The notes under the pieces are model-generated. The model had not been told where the DNA came from, ran no database searches, and saw only the letters and a program-made list of their open reading frames with translations. From positions 1 through 64,000 of the forward strand of contig NZ_JAGGJU010000005.1 of NCBI RefSeq assembly GCF_017873095.1: a stretch of 64,000 nucleotides of DNA. The letters run 5' to 3'. Source of the stretch: Heterorhizobium halophytocola (GTDB lineage Bacteria; Pseudomonadota; Alphaproteobacteria; Rhizobiales; Rhizobiaceae). The translations under genes and the position numbers were made by a program. Of the stretch, positions 59,817 to 64,000 are shown one piece after another (positions within the stretch are counted from its first letter, which is position 1; the number at the start of each line of letters is the position of its first letter).

Positions 59817-61001
59817 ATGTCGCAGAAAGACTGCCACGCCGACGCGCATCGCGAGGACATTCATTGGCCCTCGCTCGTGGCGGCAATTTCCTCCATCACA
59901 GCTGTCGGCATCGCCATGGGTCTCGGCCTGCCGCTGCTCAGCATCATCCTGGAAAAGCGCGGCATCGCCTCGACCATGATCGGGTTCAATTCGGCCATGG
60001 CCGGTATCGCGGCCATGGCGGCCGCGCCCGTCACCACGAGGCTCGCCCATGCCTATGGCGTCGCACCGACCATGCTGGTGGCCGTGGTGCTGTCGGCGTT
60101 GAGCGCCGTCGGCTTTTACTATGCCGACGCCTTCTGGCTCTGGTTCCCGCTGCGCATCGTCTTCCACGGCGCCACGACGACGCTGTTCATCCTGTCCGAA
60201 TTCTGGATCAATGTCGCCGCACCACCGTCCAAGCGGGGCTTTGTCCTCGGGCTCTATGCGACCGTGCTGTCGGTCGGCTTTGCCTGCGGACCGCTGATCT
60301 TTTCCCTGATCGGCAGCGACGGCCTGCTGCCATTCGCCATCGGTGCGGTGATCATCCTGATGGCAGCCCTTCCGATCTATGTCGCGCGCGGCGAGAGCCC
60401 GAAGCTCGACGAGAAGCCACCGCGCCATTTCTTCCGCTATATCTTCCTGGTGCCGACCGCGACGGCCGCCGTCTTCGTGTTCGGCGCGGTGGAGGCCGGC
60501 GGCCTGTCGCTGTTTCCGATCTATGCCACCCGCAGCGGTTTCAACGAGAGCCAGGCGGCGCTGTTGCTGACGGCCATGGGCGTCGGCAACATGGTCTTCC
60601 AGATTCCGATCGGCATGCTGTCCGACCGGCTGCGGGACCGCAGGCTGCTGTTGACCATCATGGCGGTGATGGGGCTCTGCGGCTCGCTTGCCCTTCCCTA
60701 TTTTTCCGAGAGCTGGGTGGTGCTGGCCATTCTGCTGCTGTTCTTCGGTGGCTGCGTGTCCGGGCTCTATACCGTCGGCCTCAGCCATCTCGGCTCCCGA
60801 CTCACAGGCTCGGACCTGGCGGCGGCCAATGCCGCCTTCATCTTCTGCTATGCCGTCGGCACCGTTGCCGGCCCGCAGGCCATCGGCGCAGCCATGGATT
60901 TCTCCGGCCGGCACGGTTTTGCCGATGCAATTGCCGGATTCTTCAGCCTCTATGTGCTGATCTCACTGGGACGACTGTTTTTCAGACCCAAACGCACTTG
61001 A
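59817..61001 (+). CDS. MFS transporter
   Basis: 394 aa with 12 predicted membrane segments. The N-terminal part has GIAMGLGLPLLSIILEKRGI and the loop-2 region PVTTRLAHAYG; a conserved WFPLRIVFHGATTTLFILSE spans segment 4. The central loop (ARGESPKLDEKPPRHFFRY) separates the halves, and the second half has the GMLSDRLRDRRLLL motif. It resembles YcaD/YfcJ-type MFS proteins of the general substrate group. The substrate is unknown. It is followed by rpmG after 92 bases. Confidence 0.85.
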   Translation: MSQKDCHADAHREDIHWPSLVAAISSITAVGIAMGLGLPLLSIILEKRGIASTMIGFNSAMAGIAAMAAAPVTTRLAHAYGVAPTMLVAVVLSALSAVGFYYADAFWLWFPLRIVFHGATTTLFILSEFWINVAAPPSKRGFVLGLYATVLSVGFACGPLIFSLIGSDGLLPFAIGAVIILMAALPIYVARGESPKLDEKPPRHFFRYIFLVPTATAAVFVFGAVEAGGLSLFPIYATRSGFNESQAALLLTAMGVGNMVFQIPIGMLSDRLRDRRLLLTIMAVMGLCGSLALPYFSESWVVLAILLLFFGGCVSGLYTVGLSHLGSRLTGSDLAAANAAFIFCYAVGTVAGPQAIGAAMDFSGRHGFADAIAGFFSLYVLISLGRLFFRPKRT

Positions 61002-61093
61002 CTTTTCGCCGGCGATTTGTAGTTTCCGGCCAGAATTTGCCGTGGAGTGCCCCGGGCCGTCCACGGCTTCACTATTAGTAAGGCAGAACAACC

Positions 61094-61261
61094 ATGGCCA
61101 AGGCTACCACAATCAAGATCAAGCTGCTGTCGACGGCCGACACCGGTTTCTTCTACGTTACCACCAAGAACAGCCGTACGATGACCGACAAGATGACCAA
61201 GACCAAGTATGATCCGGTCGCCAAGAAGCACGTCGAATTCAAGGAAGCCAAGATCAAGTAA
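61094..61261 (+). CDS. rpmG: 50S ribosomal protein L33
   Basis: 55 aa ([20 protein letters not shown], then [20 protein letters not shown]). This is the C-minus form of L33: none of the four zinc-binding cysteines is present. It lies in the large subunit near the E site. It stands alone, as in many alphaproteobacteria, and is followed by a strong terminator. It is too short for a 60-residue cut-off. Confidence 0.93.
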   Translation: MAKATTIKIKLLSTADTGFFYVTTKNSRTMTDKMTKTKYDPVAKKHVEFKEAKIK

Positions 61262-61289
61262 GATCGGCTTCCCATCGACTGGCATGCCC

Positions 61290-61319
61290 AAGCGCTTCGC
61301 ACCTCGCGAGGCGCTTTTT
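61290..61319 (+). terminator. Intrinsic terminator after rpmG
   Basis: AAGCGCTTCGC (61290-61300) pairs with GCGAGGCGCTT (61306-61316) with one G-T pair and a 5-base loop, followed by TTT. Confidence 0.85.
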
Positions 61320-61391
61320 CTTTGCCCTTTCCACGGAGACGCCATCGCCGCTTTCCGCAAGTATAGACAGTATACGCACCGTCATCCCAAA

Positions 61392-61431
61392 CAAAAACAC
61401 CGTAGCGGCGCGAACCGATACGGTGTTTTTG
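61392..61431. terminator. Strong symmetrical hairpin, terminator-like
   Basis: CAAAAACACCGTA (61392-61404) and TACGGTGTTTTTG (61419-61431) form a perfect 13-bp stem around a 14-base loop. With A and T runs on both sides it could end transcription from either direction, although no gene ends close by. Confidence 0.6.
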
Positions 61432-62075
61432 AAAAGGGGGTCGGTCGACATACAACACGGCACGAGGAACCGCGGTAATATGCATGTCAACCGACCGACC
61501 CCACGACCCAGGAGATGCGGCGGACCTGAGCATCATGGGGTATCTGAAATTCTTCATCCCCGCTTGTTGATCCCAAGTTCGCGCAATCTGAAAGAAAAAT
61601 CAACCAATTCTTAACCAGCCCAGGTTTCTGTCCTCAATTATGGTTAAGAAGCCCGGCGACACCCCTCTTGAGGCATTCTTGTCGATCGAGGAACCCCAAG
61701 TATTTCTCGGCGCCATTTGAATATATCAACACCGCTCAACCAGTGCCGACGACAACAAAACATAGTCCCCTCGCAGATCAAGGCGCAACCTCGCGCACAG
61801 GCGCGCCAACGCCTTATCCGACAGACTTGCAGGGACCCTGAGAGCCTTTGATTAATCTCTAATTTTTGAATATCTTATGCTTTGCGCCACAGACTGTTTT
61901 TCCCGGCGACAGATCGGGACTGCGCCTTACTCGGACAAGTAACGCGGCAAGTCACCAAGCATAGCGAAGCGCTATGCATACATAATGAATCAACATCGCC
62001 GAGATTTCTACCGAATGCAAGTGCGGTCTTGCCGCATTTCCTTCGAAACCACCGCGCTGATTCGGAATCAGTCTG
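61432..62075. other. Gene-free stretch between rpmG and pleD
   Basis: No supported gene in about 640 bases. It holds TTAACCA (61611-61617) and TGGTTAA (61641-61647), an inverted pair of CtrA-like half-sites (the second is part of a full TTAACCAT). Near the pleD end there is a perfect inverted repeat CTGATTC-G-GAATCAG (62057-62071). A/T-rich patches near 61850-61885 could be promoter DNA. A small RNA is possible but not defined. Confidence 0.4.
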
Positions 62076-63449
<1,374 letters not shown>

Positions 63450-63465
63450 GGCAGCCCCTCCCCAG

Positions 63466-63837
63466 TCAGGCGTCCCCAAGATAGGTTTTTATGGTTTCCA
63501 GGAATTTCGGCACGGAAATCGGCTTGGAGACATAGGCTTCGCAGCCACCCTGGCGAATGCGTTCCTCGTCGCCCTTCATCGCGAAGGCGGTCACGGCGAT
63601 CACCGGAATGACATGCAGCTCCGGATCGTCCTTCAGCCATTTCGTGACCTCCAGGCCGGACACCTCCGGCAACTGGATGTCCATCAGGATCAGGTCCGGA
63701 CGGTAGCGGCGGGCAAGTTCGAGCGCCTCCATCCCGTTGCGGGTCTGGATTGTCGTGTAGCCGGACGCCTCGATAAGGTCGCGGAAGAGCTTCATATTGA
63801 GCTCATTGTCCTCTACAATCATAACTTTCTTAGACAT
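63466..63837 (-). CDS. divK: Single-domain response regulator DivK
   Basis: 123 aa, a lone receiver domain. Asp9/Asp10 ([12 protein letters not shown] after MSKKV) with the phospho-acceptor Asp53 ([18 protein letters not shown]), Thr/Ser near 83 ([16 protein letters not shown] [11 protein letters not shown]) and Lys105 (SKPISV) complete the set. DivK connects the DivJ and PleC histidine kinases to the CckA-ChpT-CtrA relay, so it controls cell polarity and division. It is the first gene of the divK-pleD operon. The 163 bases upstream, to the window end, hold its promoter region, where I see no clear CtrA site. Confidence 0.95.
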   Translation of the reverse strand: MSKKVMIVEDNELNMKLFRDLIEASGYTTIQTRNGMEALELARRYRPDLILMDIQLPEVSGLEVTKWLKDDPELHVIPVIAVTAFAMKGDEERIRQGGCEAYVSKPISVPKFLETIKTYLGDA

Positions 63838-64000
63838 CGCCCGGCCCCTCAGACATCAGCAAATGCGGCGAACCAGGAGGCCGACGTCATCATGATCGCT
63901 CTATACAGGTCCCCAAACCTAAAGCGATTTGGTTGAGAAAATCGTAATCCTTCGGAAATCTCTGGAAAATCCATGCAGCAAAAAGACCTGGCACCACCGG

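Overview
The window looks like a chromosomal segment of an alphaproteobacterium of the Rhizobiaceae (Rhizobium/Agrobacterium/Ensifer type; the genus cannot be settled from sequence alone). The evidence is high GC, the pleD-divK pair, a RNase E with a large acidic insertion, an inactive-type dihydroorotase behind pyrB, TTAA-N7-TTAA CtrA-like sites, and families typical of the order (DUF6105, DUF2155, DUF930, NDUFA12-like).

Region 1 (1 to about 15.9 kb) is the right-hand part of a prophage or phage-derived island. It ends with a tyrosine integrase lying two bases from the 3' end of a tRNA-Thr(TGT) gene. A LexA/CI-like repressor (9696) sits between a leftward promoter (about 9617-9645) and a rightward promoter (about 10930-10958). 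Both promoters are overlapped by the same palindrome family (CGGTAYATNTACCG). The leftward operon encodes small HTH proteins, a CII-like regulator, a DNA methyltransferase, a replication initiator-like protein with an iteron-like cluster inside its gene, and a NusG paralogue. The rightward operon is a chain of small genes with four-base stop/start overlaps (MazG-like, HNH, excisionase-position protein, integrase). Single genes of foreign look interrupt both operons and always face the opposite way: a membrane-anchored collagen-like protein, a McrA-like modified-DNA endonuclease, two membrane-anchored proteins of unknown function, and in the right operon a third membrane protein. This interleaved cargo, together with the in-gene iterons, is the most interesting part of the window.

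Region 2 (16-28.9 kb) is core genome: nadK, a secreted protein, a divergent TetR/Bcr-type exporter pair, prfB with its programmed +1 frameshift, a class A PBP, a cell-wall amidase, and rne behind a 0.7-kb leader. Region 3 (28.9-46.6 kb) holds a GNAT gene, an aminotransferase, a DsbA-like protein, aroQ-accB-accC-aat, DUF930, DUF2155 and NDUFA12-like genes, three more GNATs, gatB, an MscS channel, a BrnT/BrnA toxin-antitoxin pair, gatC-gatA, a UPF0173 hydrolase, a YjdM/PhnA-like protein, ruvX, and a short two-gene membrane operon. Region 4 (46.6-61.3 kb) holds an AEC transporter, an AidB-like acyl-CoA dehydrogenase, pyrB-pyrC'-plsY-dprA, topA-rnr-DUF983, an MFS transporter and rpmG. Region 5 (61.3-64 kb) is a 0.75-kb gene-free stretch followed by pleD and divK (cell-cycle and c-di-GMP signalling) on the minus strand.

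No rRNA genes, CRISPR arrays or insertion sequences were seen.
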